Of a stretch of 64,000 nt of DNA, positions 63,561-64,000 are shown in pieces. Within the stretch, counting starts at the first letter, position 1, and each line of letters starts with the position of its first letter. Position numbers and translations under genes: made by a program. Origin of the DNA: Lamellibrachia satsuma (lineage: Eukaryota > Annelida > Polychaeta > Sabellida > Siboglinidae); the NCBI GenBank assembly GCA_033239005.1, contig BSQZ01000040.1, positions 2,242,599-2,306,598 of the forward strand, in the 5' to 3' direction. The notes beneath the pieces are model-generated. The model saw only the letters and a list, made by a program, of their open reading frames with translations, made no database searches and was not told where the DNA came from.

Positions 63561-64000
63561 AACAAACGCACACCAAGAGCACCCCCTATGTGGTATGTAT
63601 GTATGTATGTATATATGCATGTGGTATAAAGCGCACCCCCTTTGAAAATTACATGGAAATGTTTTTTGGCACAAACAAACCCATGTAATATTTAGCACAA
63701 CATTTTTCACAACTATTTATGAAGTGAACACCCATTTCTATGCAAATTGACCGATAAATAATTTGGTTTGACAATATTAAAATCAGTGGGCATTCCAACC
63801 AATAGTAGTGCATTTCGATCAGGCCGTTGGAGCATTGTTCGTTTTGTGCATCCAGGTAGTGGTGCATTCAGGCAGTGGGGCATTCCGACTATCGTTTTTG
63901 CGGCATTCGATTGTAATGCAAACAGTAGTAGCAGAGCAAGATGTGGGTGGTTGCCAACTTTGCTAAAGAAATGAAGCGCGCAAACAACAGAATCTACATT

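Larger units (their letters stand above)
60865..64000. other. no supported gene besides simple repeats
   Basis: AT-rich; only short open frames and the GTGC and ACAT tracts. Confidence 0.5.

Overview
The window looks like nuclear DNA from an animal, most likely a marine invertebrate. The evidence is low coding density, spliced coding sequence with GT..AG boundaries, CR1- and L2-type LINEs, tRNA-headed SINEs, cut-and-paste transposons and very many minisatellites. The phylum cannot be fixed from the sequence. Nothing in it looks bacterial or viral.

Only one host gene is well supported (about 45.7-49.8 kb, + strand). It has a 5' leader exon, a coding exon 46020-48031, a 751-bp intron and a coding exon 48783-49752, giving a predicted 993-residue protein. 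Most of it is low-complexity and basic, with proline-rich repeats and about 12 decapeptide repeats. The last exon encodes a WH1/PH-like region followed by a CRIB-type Cdc42/Rac-binding motif, which is the order seen in the front half of WASP. A possible isolated first exon (14995-15054) and an unrecognised ORF (about 53.3-53.8 kb) are weak candidates.

Most other recognisable sequence is mobile. CR1 elements of two subfamilies occur six times: A at 2463-4591, 21057-21271, 42008-43571 and 60383-60860; B at 5732-6091 and the near full-length 55442 to about 59990. The full-length B copy (minus strand) has an intact ORF1 (zinc-finger-like head plus SGNH esterase) and an ORF2 (APE endonuclease plus reverse transcriptase) with only two lesions. 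ORF2 is in the -1 frame and has no ATG ahead of its catalytic start. The ORF1 stop is directly preceded by a canonical T TTA AAC slippery heptamer, which suggests programmed -1 frameshifting.

Region by region: 1.8-6.3 kb is a nest in which an L2-like LINE was hit by an hAT-like element, that element was hit by CR1-A, and the L2-like LINE was hit separately by CR1-B. 6.9-9.3 kb is a decayed minus-strand LINE. 9.3-9.8 kb is a 7-bp satellite. 9.8-11.6 kb is a second hAT-like copy, preserving the empty CR1 target site, followed by an L2-like 3' end. 12.9-13.1 kb is another LINE tail. 16.3-17.1, 36.6-37.2 and 53.9-54.5 kb hold three members of a TTAA-associated MITE family. 17.2-17.9 kb is a third CR1-like remnant with a 45-bp triplication. 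19.7-21.8 kb is a probable DNA transposon lying between two (TA)n arrays. 36.3-36.6 and 54.7-54.9 kb are SINEs whose tails resemble the L2-like 3' end. Minisatellites with units of 7 to 43 bp are scattered throughout, the largest being a 43-bp array at 51.65-52.61 kb. The stretches between these hold no feature I can support.
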